Positions 1-12,215 of a stretch of 64,000 nucleotides of DNA are shown here, one piece after another; position 1 is the first letter of the stretch; every line of letters begins with the position of its first letter. Below the pieces are notes generated by a model. It had not been told where the DNA came from, ran no database searches, and saw only the letters and a program-made list of their open reading frames with translations. The stretch spans positions 44,663,119 through 44,727,118 of the forward strand of contig NW_019211457.1 of assembly GCF_002443255.2 (NCBI RefSeq), written 5' to 3'. The stretch is from Varroa destructor (Eukaryota; Arthropoda; Arachnida; Mesostigmata; Varroidae). Made by a program: the position numbers and the translations under genes.

Positions 1-298
1 GTGCTGTAATCCGTATGATGGATGGCGTAGAGATCGGATCTCGGTCTGAGATCGATTTGGTATATCTTTCGGCGGATCGGATGAGCATATCCGCGCCGGT
101 ATGCGCTAACCTGATAGCTACAGCGTCCTGACTTGTTGCCTTCTCGTCTACAGCAGGTATAAATCGCCGGTTGAGCAGGGGCAATCTGTTGGTCAGTGCG
201 CGCGGGCCTTGGGTGCTCTTAGTGTATGTGAGTCCAACATTTGTGAATACGGTAGAGATGATTGCAGCGAACAAATGACAATATACAGACGAGAAAAG
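1..298 (-). CDS. Candidate partial exon running off left edge
   Basis: On the minus strand a 99-codon frame stays open from the TAG at 299-301 to the window edge. It would therefore continue to the left. It reads in protein-like fashion, for example FIPAVDEKATSQDAVAIRL and MLIRSAERYTKSISDRD. There is no initiating ATG near its right end. If it is an exon, an acceptor could be the AAG ending near 212. The peptide is not a recognised family. The region is GC-richer than its surroundings, so an open frame by chance is possible. Confidence 0.3.
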
Positions 299-301
299 CT
301 A

Positions 302-2364
302 ACCATTAGTATAAGCAACTACCACACGTTGAACGGGCGGCTTTCGTCATTGGCAGGAAAGAGGTCAGAAGTCGCAGACAGGATCTGAACGAAATGTGTT
401 AAACACTCGTTTCTATAACAGATTAACAATAATCGCGTTTCTCGCAACAGTTCAGACAACGCCGCCTGGTGGGGCGGAGGGGGATACGCAGGGATTTCAG
501 ATGCGATCGAATGTTCCTCGATCTTCCTTTCGAAGCAGTCGTGCACTGTTCTAAGTGATAGCTAGATAGAGATATCCGTGAGTCAGCCGCTCTCGGTGAG
601 TGACACACTTTTCGTTGGACAAGAGCTCGCCTTCCTCTTTTGTTTACCATTAGCGAAGTCGCCAGCTCCGACTGTGTTGGTAATTTTCGGTCACCTGGGT
701 ATGCACAACTATAAGCTATAGCAAAGATAATAATACTGATAGCCGAAGAAGTAGAGCAGACGACGATGACACCAACATAACCCGTCTTTTATGGACAAAG
801 TACACATTAGGAATTCATCGCGTACATCTTACATTTTCCACAGGCTCATTTACTTTATCAGTAAACGATTTATAAGGATTAGTATGATTGCTACCATACA
901 AAACGCTCAGTTGTTTGGTTCACGCTGGGTGTTAGGCGAATTCTATTGACAGATAATTTGTCGAGAGTGAATAGCTTGCTGTTAGTAGGTTGCTCACGAA
1001 ATTCAGCCTTATAATCGAAGATAATAAATATAGTTTTCATGAAGTGATCATCTGTACTGCGAAAACTTTTAAGATTAAAGAACTTAGTAAATATCGAGAG
1101 GTCACCTCCCCGGCCGTCTAGTTTTTGTGTAGTCTAGACGCAACAGACACGTACACAAGAACACGCTGGCAGGAATACAGCTCTCGGTAACAGATGAGTA
1201 AACGAACCTAATCGCATTGAAAATCTGCTCGCACGCAGCCGCTGGGTCTAGAAATGTCGTACCGTTTTCCGTAATCTGTGCGAAACGTCTATATCCTTAT
1301 CGGTTACAAACACACAATGCCTATGTTCAAGTTATGACACTTGCGGCACTCAAAAACCGATAGGTAAAAAAATCACGTGAAAACAACTATTACCAAATAT
1401 CGACTGAATCCAATATTGACCGTGTCGTACTTTCGTATATATATATAAATATAAAAAAGAAACACATACAGTACTAATCGTAGATGAGCATGCATTTATC
1501 ATTGCTATATTTAATGTTATCGAGATTATTATGCTATGACTGAAGTAACCGTCATTCGACGATACTTCAACATTGACAAAGGTCAATATATAATGTATAG
1601 TTGCTTAGCACAGTTCGATATTATATTATATAGAAGCGAATAAAGACTGAGTAACGATATATGGGTGATAGTTCTTATGCGATTCAACGGTAGATATAAC
1701 TGTAGTGCTCGAAGGTGACAGTAGAGCCTAATGCTGATAGCGAATCAGTGGTCAAAAATCAATTCATATGCTACCGAGGTGCCTTCTCTTAGCGGATACT
1801 ATTGATAGCGTTGATTATTATTAGTAATGGTAATATTGAAAAGAACTGTTCGTGTACGCCAGGGAGTCGTTGTCTTCCTGCGGAAGCAACGCACGCAATA
1901 GCTCACCCTAGAGGCTGCTAACACAATTAAGTGCAACAACAATTTCTTCGCAGTTACACGAGATAACATATGCATACTTGTAGAGATAGAGAGACATATA
2001 CTCCAAAATAAAAAAAAAAACATTATAGTACTATTATCGCGATAAGAGAAGCGGTATAACCTAGATGGTAACCGTGCGAAGAATACAGAAAGGGAAAAAA
2101 AGAGCCGCACTATCGGCTCGAAGCTAAAGGACTTTGCTAAGTATGAAAACGTAGTTAAAACTGTACCTTTACACACGGAAACGTATACATAGTATATATA
2201 AATACGTTATAAAAGATGAAAAAAGCTACGAGTGCAAGACGAGTGAGAAAAAGAAGTTGATTTCAACCGAACTGCTACCCCGATAAATATTCCCTTAGAT
2301 TTCCCTCCCCACAGAGGAATCCGTCAAAGCGTTCAAAGGTTCCGAAACATTCATCTCTATAAAA
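302..2364. other. Non-coding stretch
   Basis: This stretch becomes AT-rich to the right. Short open frames at 319-650 start with non-ATG codons, show no splice support and are treated as chance. A 7-bp inverted repeat (CGTCTAG/CTAGACG) sits at 1115-1140. Nothing else was recognised. Confidence 0.5.
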
Positions 2365-2417
2365 CATATATATATATATGTTTATATATAAAACATATAT
2401 ATATATATATATATATA
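2365..2417. repeat. (TA)n microsatellite, interrupted
   Basis: Two runs of TA dinucleotides are separated by the interruption ATGTTTATATATAAAAC. The adjoining frames are repeat-driven Ile/Tyr alternations and are not genes. Confidence 0.95.
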
Positions 2418-3228
2418 GCACAATTCGACAGGAGCACAGATGCGATAATCCCAGCCCAGTTCCCGCGAGATCCCACGTGTCGTCAAAGTGCAAATACAAC
2501 GTTAGTGGCTCTGGCCTGTACTATCTAGCAGTGCCCATCTGTGCATTGTGCACCCAAATGGTGTAAAAGCAATACGGGACAGTTGGGATTGTAGGGTTTC
2601 CACTTTCAACTCCATAAGCACATGCTAACTGATTCGTTCTTGCACGTGCGGACTTAAAAATAAAGTTTAGTTTTTGCTATTATGACTGCGAATTTCTTTC
2701 AATAAATTCAATCTTCCCGCTATCTTAAATGATGTTGACCAGTCCTCCTTTCCTACCACCGAGCGATCCGGGGATTCAAGGGATCCGAACGTTCGTCGAA
2801 ATACGAAATAGCAACGCGCAACAATCAAGCTAGAAATTCCTCCCGCTAGATAAATAATCTATATACAGCCATATAAATCTCATGCTGTACTTTGCGGTAG
2901 AGGCAAAAATATACATATAAAGACAAAAAGTAGAAATGCTATAGATAACAGTATACTCAGCAATATTAAATAGAAGACACTGAAGTCATTTCTGCATTTT
3001 CTGCCTTCCCATTCCAAACGCTTCTGTGGTTGACTCTATCCTCCGAGCGGACGCTCCTATAACTTATGTAGCTTCTAATTTCAGCTTTGATAGCGATTGT
3101 CACTGCGTTATCATTTCGGTCAGTTTGTTCGTGTCTGCGAATGTGAAATATTGTCATAGAATGAGAAATCCATGTTTTTGCAAACACTCAAGTCATCACT
3201 GATTGCCTATACACGTTTACGTGTATGC

Positions 3229-3256
3229 TATATATATATATATATATATATATATA
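3229..3256. repeat. (TA)14 microsatellite
   Basis: A pure run of 14 TA units. Just upstream, TACAC-gtttac-GTGTA forms a small inverted repeat (about 3210-3225). Confidence 0.95.
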
Positions 3257-3298
3257 GCGTAATAATAATAGTAATTATGGTGATTATCGTATAACGAT

Positions 3299-3408
3299 GA
3301 TATTGATGAGAACGCCGTTACTCAAGTCGACAATTACACTTTCTAATGTATAAACTACGCAAAAAGGCCGAACTGCCAGTTTGTTTGCTCTGTAAATACA
3401 CAGACCCG
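3299..3408 (-). CDS. Weak candidate exon, unknown product
   Basis: On the minus strand a pyrimidine-rich acceptor (cgtctttttctcag) precedes an open frame of about 40 codons reading SGLCIYRANKLAVRPF and VVYTLESVIVDL. A possible donor (GTAACG) lies near 3320. The frame would join in phase 0 to the candidate exon at 8852-8971. No family was recognised. The flanking DNA is AT-rich and the donor is poor. Confidence 0.2.
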
Positions 3409-3409
3409 A

Positions 3410-6400
3410 CTGAGAAAAAGACGTACGCGACGAGGCCAAATACATTTTTACCAGAACTTGGTCACAAGAAGGAACAAGTTACACAAATAGACAACCATAC
3501 AAGACGAACAGCCATCAAAACAAAAGAGGAAAACATCATTATAAAAGTACGTGATCATACTAGTAGGTGCCGTAGGAAGAACGGTTCGAACTCTGTGTAA
3601 GCGCGTCAGAAACCTATTAGGCTTCAAGAAGGTCAGCGGCAAAACAACACAATCACAGCTAGGACTGAATAGCGAAAAACCAAAATATTGCGATGATCGA
3701 AGCCGATAGGCACAAGAAAGCAGCACAATGTCAACATGTAGGAAAAAAGACGAGACAATAAGAGTAAAAAAGGCTCATCGTTCTAATTAATTAGGTGATT
3801 GTATGATAAACGAGTTGAGCCATAGCGGCTACTAAGTATAAATCCATTAAAAGTTGATGAGAAATAGAAAACATAAGTAGAGAAACCCTGTAATATTCTT
3901 GTGCTCTTTCAAGGAGAAAAGATTTTTCGAAAACATTTTTCAAAAATGTATCAGTATTCACATTTGCGTCCCTATTACCGCTGCAGCTAGGTTTATTTGT
4001 ACTAATTCAAATTGACCACCCTGAATACGAAGAGCTGGATATAATGGTCGACGAAATTCGGATTTAATGAAGAACCGACATTGGATTTCATATGTCTTAT
4101 TTTATGCTGTCAGCCAGTAAACGTGTTACTATAACTCTATCTGCAGCCGACTGTTAAATCAGACTTGGTGGAAAAACCATTACATACTATTCTCCGATAG
4201 ATCTGCCAAAATAATGGTTTGCTTATTTAAACACGTTGTCCACGAGAAACAGAACAGAATATTAATCTAGATATTATTATGATTAACTATCGTTTCCATT
4301 GAAACTTGTGGCGTCACATTATTTCATGTGTTCTATATATGTTTTTTGCGTGTTGAAAACACAGCTTAATTGATCTACTTTAATCTGAGGAGCCTATTTC
4401 GATAGTCTCATTTTTCGACAAGCGCTAGATCTTTCTAGAAGAAATGAAATTCACTTATACGCACCGCGAAGCCGTACTTCATCTATGATTACATCTGACG
4501 AAGTATTTAGATATGTTGTGATTTGCGCCTCCGCTACTGCGTACAGCAAACATAGATAGCAGTGCAAGCAAACACCTCACGGGTTAATGGGCAAACTTGT
4601 TGAAATCACTTGGCAGAAAGGCGGGAGTTAATTAGTCGTTTGAAATTTGAAAAATACCGCCGTTTATGACGAAGCTGATAATGATGATCCTGAATATGAA
4701 AAAGGTTACGATGCGTTCCGCAGGAAGTAAACAAATAAATCAATATACGAGCAAAAACACACGGAACGACAGAGTATCTTAATAAAATGATAATAAAAAA
4801 GGAACTGAAGATAACATATAACAGGACCGGAATCACTATAAATTCTTATGGAATCTACGCAAGTATAAATAAGATGGTATTATTGCTATTATTATTGTAC
4901 TGCTATTCTAAATGTGTATATACATATAAAATCATAGAATAATACTTCATAAATAAAGGACGGTGATCACTACGCGTGTCGTACAAATGATTTGAAACAT
5001 CGATTGTTCTCATTGTAGACGGATCTTTATCGTTTGATAGAATAATGTAGATAATTTTAACGAAAACGCAAATGAACAGAAATTATTATATAAATCATAT
5101 CGATGAGCAGTGGGATACGATTTCTTAGGTAAGTGTGTTGAGCTGTATGTCCTTCACTGTTGTTAAAGCTTTAAAAAACGTCATTGAAAGTTTAAATTGT
5201 GCGCATGGGCGTTTTTCAAGGCAAACCTGAAAATTCGAAGTAAAGGAAACTCTTTTTTCGGCGAATGTTGGCTTTGAGATACAGAAAACATGTGTGTGTG
5301 AATGTGAATGAAAAATGTGAGTATACATGTGTCACTGATTGGTGTAAGAAAAACTGCTTCTCTAGATTAATTCATATGTCCTTAATATATTAAACTTGCT
5401 TTATCTGTTTTCACTACTGATTATTTCAAGTTGAATGCTTTGACAAAAAAATAGTAAGAAGGCGAGCTAGACATTTGCGCTTTAAATATCATGGGTATAA
5501 ATTAGAAATTTCTATGGAAAAATATTGTATAAAAAATTATCGGGCTAAAAATGTTCTTTCAATTTCACCCTTTGCTAAACAGCCAGATTCATCTTTAGGC
5601 TACCCGGCCAGCAACGAAATTCAGGTTAGGTGCGTAAACCTGACGGGAAGGACGGAGCCATCTAAGCTCGGAGATTTGGGCAACCCATACAAATCGGGGG
5701 CTTATAGATACTGTCCGATACACGATCATTTCATTGCAAACGAGAATAATTAAAGCCCGCATCCATTGCCAATACGCTATTATTATACGCATACTGCCCT
5801 AAAAAAATCTCGCAAAAAATTATCAACAATAATTTCTGTAGATTAAGGAACGTAACGTCAAGGCTTCTAATGTAGTGACTTTCCAGTTCTCAAAGGATCC
5901 GTAAAAATAACGTCGATCTCTCTGTGTATTGTGATAACCAGCCCAATCAACAGACGTAATTGCTTGCCGAAGATCCTTGATTAGCATATCTCATCAGTGT
6001 TTTACACTTGCAAACGAGCAGCACCCATAGGTCACTTGCTTTTATAATCAGCGTCAAAGTGTCCAACATCGGCAACAACAAAAGAAGACGTTCATTTTGA
6101 AATATATCTTACTATAAACTAGGAAGATATATTTACATAGTATCTATAGGGTGTCAATCGTACGCTTTTTAGTTATACGTTAGCCCTACTTATGTAAGTA
6201 CACAGTACAAATGTCACCTAAAACGTTTTGGATGCACGACGCAGTACCGATCAGCTCAAGCGTCTGGACATCGTGATCCATGAAATCAAATAATTTCGAA
6301 ATCTGATGTTGCGCGTTTGTAAATCATCAGGGTCAAATGCTAGCTCGAAACACGAGCTGAATTTATTTCCTGATTCAATCGAATATTAAACAAGAGTCAA

Positions 6401-8851
6401 GACAAATTCTCGGTTGGTCTTTAAACCCCTGTCTGGATCGATGGCTATTTCACGTACAAAAAATATCATATAACAAACGGTATAGAATATCTATATATAA
6501 CAACCTAAAGCATCTATACGTTCTACTAGTCTGCTTGTTAGAATTGTTGAAAGGGCATTTAATCAAACGTTGCTACTTCGATGAAAGCTTATTCCAATTA
6601 CCGCGCAAAAACCTGTCGAAACACTTAGTATCAATCAAAAAATTTGCGTACTCAGTCTCTCAATGGCCTCGGCTGTGATGAATTGATTTGTAAGCGAATG
6701 CAAAGGCTGTGCATTTTCCATCAGGGCCCATTTAACCCAAAACATTTGCACAGCTACAAGCACACCTCTTCAAACGATCTAAATTAGTTTTTTCTTTCTA
6801 TTTGTTATGATAGGTCACTTTGGTGGCAACAAAAAAAAAATGTTCCAAACGAAGTTTTGCTTTCAGCATCATCGACATCGTTCGATTGTTGCCTTTTGTT
6901 GCGGATGCACTAACTGACCAATTTTTTTTTATTTCCTGATACTCAGTGAGATAAATACGGGTACGGGTATTAGGCCTGCATCAGTAGTCAGGCTGGATGT
7001 ACTCATAGCGTCATTTTTTCCTTAGCTCTACGCCAAAATGTTGCGGAAAGCAGAAAATATAGAGAACGGAGCGATAAAAATCAACGATGTGACGATCCAT
7101 GGAAAGCCAGGACACCGCACCTCGATTTCGGTTTGAGCGCTAAACTCTATTTTGGCTGTCGTCTGTTTAGCAAGCGATGTAACTGAGTTGTAACGAATGT
7201 TTCATTTTTTCTGCTCTCACATGCTACACTTAGACTGCAGTGTCGTTTTCGACTAACATGATGTCAGTTAGGCTGTAGACCTATGCAGAGCGGCAGTTTA
7301 CAAATCCGTGAAGCCTTTCAAATGTCAGAAAATAAGGCCCCAGGCAACTGCGAAAAGCGGGACAACGTAGTAGTGAATTTTTACCAAACGAAGCATATCT
7401 ATGTCTGCGCTATTCTTGCCAACAGTGAGAAGCAGAGTTTAAAAATAGTAACGTCGTTTCCGCTATCAATCATCGGAGCGGTTTCCATTGCTTCTGGAGT
7501 AACTAAAATTGGCATGACGTATGAATAGTATGAGGTGAGGACAGACGTATCTCCTGTTGCCTGAGTCTAACTGCACATTTTACAGAATTATTGTATAACT
7601 AAAAATTAGCCATTTTGGCTGAGACAGTAATTGAGGCTCATGAAGGGAGACTGAAAACTGGGTCGTTTTCGCCTATTCGGTACCACCAGTACACCAACTG
7701 TTAATTTGCGATCCCTAACAATTTATATACGGTTTAATCAAAAATAGATTTTATTTTAAAAAAATACAGACTACCATCCACGACACGCCAGATATACGAA
7801 CGCCGATAGAGCGTCGAACTCAGAAGCAATCTTTTTAATGGGATATTTATATTGTTGCATAAAACAGTGCAGTAAATTTCGGGAACTAAGGAGCATCTGC
7901 TTGATTAAAAAAGACTAGAAGGTCTAGAAGGGGCAGAAGTAACTGGAAGTCTCAGCTGAAAAAAGGGAAGCCTCGAATAAAGAATGACAGTACGAATTAG
8001 CTGAACAAATAATAAGTGATTTCGTTATTGAACAAGTTAACTATAAGTTTATCGACTCGGTAGAGCTGGTCACTTCGACGGGCTGGCAGCCAGGTTCGTA
8101 TTGGGTCCAGAAAACATCCGCGGAGTTCGCCCCATGGGTACTGACATAATGGCCATAGTCACAATCGAATTCAACTGCTAACCTTATTCAAAAACAACGG
8201 AATCGAGATCGGCTATTGTATGGTTCATGGCCTGCTCTGCTACCTGGATCTAACGCTAAAGTTGATGTGTTAATGTAAAGATAGAGAACGCATTCGATTT
8301 TAAAGAACCGGATACAAAATGCGTTAGAAGGTAAGTTAAGCTCTAGTTGCCTAAACTTCATTCTATGGACGCACGCGCTAATATATGCTTCTTTACCGAG
8401 TTCTCTACATCTAGTGCATCAGTTTAATATTTATCTGTTAACTAGATATGAATAACTGACTGAAATTATCAAATTAAAAGCGATTAAACGCATTTTTTTA
8501 TCGCATCTTTGCAATTAGATTGTTGCCCCTACGATGAACTATCAAGGAACCAAATGTCGCCTTACAGATGTGGGATGAAAAATCTTGTGTGTAGGACAAA
8601 CTGAAGAGTAGATGTAAAATTTACGGGGGCGATAGGTTTCGCCTAGAAGATATAATGAAAAGCGACGTAAGCGGAACGTTCTGTAGATACTTTCCAGAAC
8701 AATGCTAAGCGATCAACGTTTATTGTACAGTCAATCAATCAGCGATACGCTATACATGTATTAGCAGGTGAGCCTATATATCTGAAAGCTAATGTTAAAA
8801 AAGATTCTTCAGCGAAGTTTTCCTCGGTAAAAGAGAGCCTATTACAAATAC
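3410..8851. other. Non-coding AT-rich stretch
   Basis: No gene was recognised. Open frames at 3346-3726, 5475-5792 and 7283-7528 lack splice or family support. An 11-bp perfect inverted repeat lies at 6100-6134. At 7025-7132 (+), after a good acceptor (tttttccttag), a short frame contains ENGAIKINDVTI, which weakly recalls the post-Walker A segment of ABC transporters. A Walker A motif is missing and a stop follows. A tRNA-like fragment at 8051-8110 is discussed under the rejected items. Confidence 0.4.
6100..6134. repeat. 11-bp perfect inverted repeat (hairpin)
   Basis: AAATATATCTT (6100-6110) and AAGATATATTT (6124-6134) are exact complements separated by 13 bases. It could be the relic of a small terminal-inverted-repeat element or chance in AT-rich DNA. 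Confidence 0.6.
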
Positions 8852-8971
8852 GCGATAATGAAGTTTCTGGGCAGCGTCAATGACAAGGTTGGTGCGCAGC
8901 AGATACCGATTGGCTTCGTCCTTCCACTCTGTGTAAAAACGGGTCACGCAAGCGATGAATTTCCCAACTGG
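8852..8971 (-). CDS. Candidate internal exon, unknown product
   Basis: On the minus strand this is a 40-codon open segment after the acceptor cattgttgtag. It reads PVGKFIACVTRFYTEWKD and then NRYLLRTNLVIDAAQKLHYR, and ends at a GTATTT donor. The length is a multiple of three and both ends are phase 0, so it could follow the candidate exon at 10250-10408. The composition (mixed hydrophobic and charged residues, no low complexity) is protein-like. No domain was recognised. The acceptor's pyrimidine tract is only moderate. Confidence 0.3.
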
Positions 8972-10249
8972 CTACAACAATGTATTTCTTGACGAAATAT
9001 ATAAGAGATAACCTTCTTTATTCACTACTACTACTATTTTACATACTGTAACACCGCCAAAGCCAGCTGCAATAACTCAGTAGCGGAATTTATTAGCAAC
9101 ATGATTATCAGGACTGCGAGTAAAGCTATTAGGTTCGAATGTCAGGGCACATTCAGTTGGCTAACTGCGAACAGATGGCCGACTCAATGCGTTTTGTTTC
9201 TGCGTTTTCCTTAGCTAGCTTAGTCGTAGAATGCAGCCGGCATACTTCTGTTTCAGTTGTAATTGACCTAGTGAGCTTGTCATGACAAACTCTTTGCTAG
9301 AATACGGTCAGCGGTACAGCAGGCAGTAACTAATAGTACCCCCTAAAAACCCCCCACAGTTGATATTGCGTTGCGTCACATTAACGTATTTTAAGGTATG
9401 TTCTAATTCGTTTCTAACTAGAATCCATTTGTAATATGTATCAGTCAACTTGTCAACAAATACATCACCCGAAGCAATGATTGTACAAAATTCAAAGAGT
9501 AACTTTAAAACGGATGCACGTCAAGCCGAAGATACGATATGACACGACCTTCATCCGATTGACGCTAAAGTCAAGATGGCGCTGATAATGCAAATGTAAT
9601 GTCTTTAGCTATCCAAGGGTCAAAATTTTGTCCGGGACGTCTATTGATGCTGTTTATAAAATTGGTCAGTAAAGTTCTATCTTGTTTGCTAAGAACTTCA
9701 TGCTTCAGTAATATGTTCTAACATGCTGTGTATTTAATTATCATGGCTACAGTTCAGATATTTATGTTCATATAAACTGAAGACGTTAGCAAAGCGCGCA
9801 AGATATACAGGTCGGGCGTTGACCCAATCGGATGATTAAACCGTAAAAACAGCCGACAGTTTTATGTCATTTTAGCAGACATTGTCGTCAGCTTTGCGCA
9901 GACACACGATCCCACTAGAACTTGCCACTGGGCCTGCCGGTTCCTAATTATCTTCACTATGTAATAGGCTCTTTTGAAGGTTAATACATGGAAGGAGTTT
10001 AAAGTATGATTTTTTGTTTCTTCGCTCCTTAGCTTTATAATAGTATTAATATAAATTTCATGCGAGTGTTACATGATAATTTTAATAATTTAGTCAATAA
10101 TAGTTAATTTATGTATGTATAAAATTCAAGACTAATTTAATATGGGCCTGTATAACAGGCAGAATACATATGAAAGATAACTCAAAACGAATACGTCCCA
10201 TTAACACGAAAGGCTTAATACTTTGTTGAAACTTATTAGCCTTTCTTAC
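8972..10249. other. Non-coding; possible intron
   Basis: If the flanking minus-strand candidate exons are real, this is a 1.28-kb intron. It is AT-rich, and nothing else was recognised. Confidence 0.35.
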
Positions 10250-10408
10250 CTGTGTTAATGGTATGATTGAGGCTCCAAGAAGATATACATACATAATCCA
10301 ACAAACTAGTGGCCACAGTTTCGAGGCCTGGTCTTTTTCGCGTTCTTTTGAAAATGTTTGAATTAGTCTTAATGAATTGTAGGCACATGCGTGATTTTGA
10401 TATCCGAC
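10250..10408 (-). CDS. Candidate exon with membrane-like helix
   Basis: On the minus strand a 53-codon frame ends at a consensus donor (ACACAG|gtaaga). It contains a charged stretch (FSKEREKDQASK) followed by a hydrophobic segment, LWPLVCWIMYVYLLGASIIP, long enough for one membrane span. The left limit of the frame is a stop at 10409-10411, and the exact acceptor is uncertain because several AGs lie inside. The exon would end in phase 0, compatible with 8852-8971 downstream on the same strand. A membrane protein would be the guess; the family is unknown. Confidence 0.35.
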
Positions 10409-11360
10409 CTACTTTGTGGTTTATTGGCTCTATTGTTAAAAATCAAACCATAACTACTATTTTTACCATCTAAAATTTCGTGTGAAACATTTTAAAGCAC
10501 AAAATTAACCCCCTTCGTCGCCTATGAGAACGTTGACGGGCGTTTTGGCCCACTATCCCGCCCCCTTGTTGCTACACATAAATCGTCACTTGTAGTTTGT
10601 GACACACCTAGGCATATGGTTCCTATTGTATTGAATGTATGTAGATAGGCATATTCGATGTTAACTATGCTGCAAAAACGAACGCCCATTCATGCTAACG
10701 AGTTTTTGTTACCGGCATCTACGCACTTAGATCATTGCTGCGTACGTGGTTCTCAGCTTCTCCGTGTTCATTATATCTAACACATGTCACGAAGGTACAT
10801 GTTAAGGTTTTTACTTCGTAGAAGCTACCTCTACCACAACAGTTATCCCTCCAAGGACAACTAAGTGTCGTTGTTTCATTGTTCCTCACGTTTCTTTCAT
10901 TCGCTTTCCCCTGGTTTTTTCTGAGTCGTTCTCTCAGCAATGACGAGGCTATACAGTATTCGAACGGAAAAAGACAAAGCTTCTAACCGCAGATTCCAGC
11001 GTTTCGTACTCCTATGCGAGTCACAGTATTAGACGCATGATATCCTCTACTGGAATCCATCGGAAACCTATTGAAATCTACGCGAAATGAGGCACTCCGT
11101 GCTTGGCATACAGCCATCATGCCCTTCAATGACTTCACCAAAACCCTTACAAAACCACATCGTGTACTCTAACATTCTGCATTTGTATAACGCTATCTGA
11201 TTCGATGTGGCTTCAGTCAGTTTGCCCTTCTCTGGTATTTCCTACCAGTTTTCTAACGAACCTTACCAATTAGGGTAGAAAAGAAAAAAAAAATGGAAGA
11301 CAATAAATGAACGAAGTAAACGAAAGGAGCAAACAGTGCACACGCCTTCTCCAGCTTCTA
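10409..11360. other. Non-coding stretch
   Basis: Mixed AT-rich DNA. An open frame at 10719-10940 (-) has no splice or homology support. A pyrimidine-rich acceptor-like tract on the plus strand ends at 11360 (ctccagcttctag). Confidence 0.45.
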
Positions 11361-12215
11361 GGATTCTGCTCGCTTGACAACACCGAAGAACAAATACAAT
11401 CGCGTACACAAAACTACGTCGCCGTCTAGCGCTCAGAGTCGCCCGTCTTCAGGATTCTACGGCCTTTGCGGCTATCCGGCAAATAAAATGAGCCCAATTT
11501 CTATTCCAATCGGTCAATCATCCATCCAAGATTCGACTACTGAATTCGCATCACGAAATAGGTACTAAACACAGATACGGAAGAAGAACGAAGAAAAACA
11601 GCAGCGTTGAGCGGACACGTTCGGAAGTGTCGATCCCCCATCGCAAACAAAGTCAAACACACTTCAGTCGACTACGGGGCTGGGACGTTGCTGCCGCCAA
11701 TAACAAAAATAGAGACGCCAACGTCAATAAGGTGCTGTAGGTGGCCATGGCAACACTGGAAGCCTCATGAAAAAGAGATGGACCGAAACGGCAATAAAAA
11801 GTCTACTCGCATACGAACCTGGCAAGCCGAAATGGCGGTATCAACAACGGAAGCGAATATGGACAAGTGATCGAGAAGAGCCCAGACATCATCTTGCGGT
11901 GGATGATCGAGGTCCTAGAACGATTCTGTCTGAGAATAGGAATGCGCTAAGAAAAGGTGAAAAGTAGACAACAGCAGCCAATGCCGCCTCCCTTGGTTAA
12001 GTCTACTTTAGTAGGGGTATCTAGTAGTCTCGGCAGTGCTAATGGTAGCATTAATGATATTGCCTATACAAATTTTCGTACAGAGGACTAGACGAGAAGA
12101 ATGAATAATATCGCGGGCGTACCCACATAAACAAAAAGCCGCGAAGAAATAGTGCAGGTAGAAGAGAGATGGACAAAAACAGCAAGCGCCAGTCGTATGT
12201 TTACCTCCAATTTGT
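11361..12215 (+). pseudogene. Decayed coding region, unidentified
   Basis: After the acceptor-like ctccagcttctag, one frame reads TTPKNKYNRVHKTTSPSSAQ and then GQSSIQDSTTEFASRN. From about 11580 a second frame reads SSVERTRSEVSIPHRKQSQ, then ENIIR-like charged sequence, then KSPDIILRWMIEVLERF. It continues as SRQQQPMPPPLVKSTLVG and SSSLGSANGSINDIAY, then SREEIVQVEERWTKTASA, with a stop at about 12211. At least five in-frame stops and one frame change interrupt it. The Ser/Pro/Gln-rich, charged composition resembles a regulatory or nuclear protein. No family was recognised. It could be a retrocopy, or an exon plus chance frames. Confidence 0.3.

Noticed and set aside
2275..2566. Open frames across the TA repeat
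   Set aside because: Translations are Ile/Tyr repeats generated by the microsatellite.
8051..8110. tRNA-like segment with CGGTAGAGC (A box) and GGTTCGTATTGG (B-box-like)
   Set aside because: The spacing is tRNA-like, but the T-stem does not pair and no acceptor stem forms. At best it is a decayed tRNA-derived fragment.
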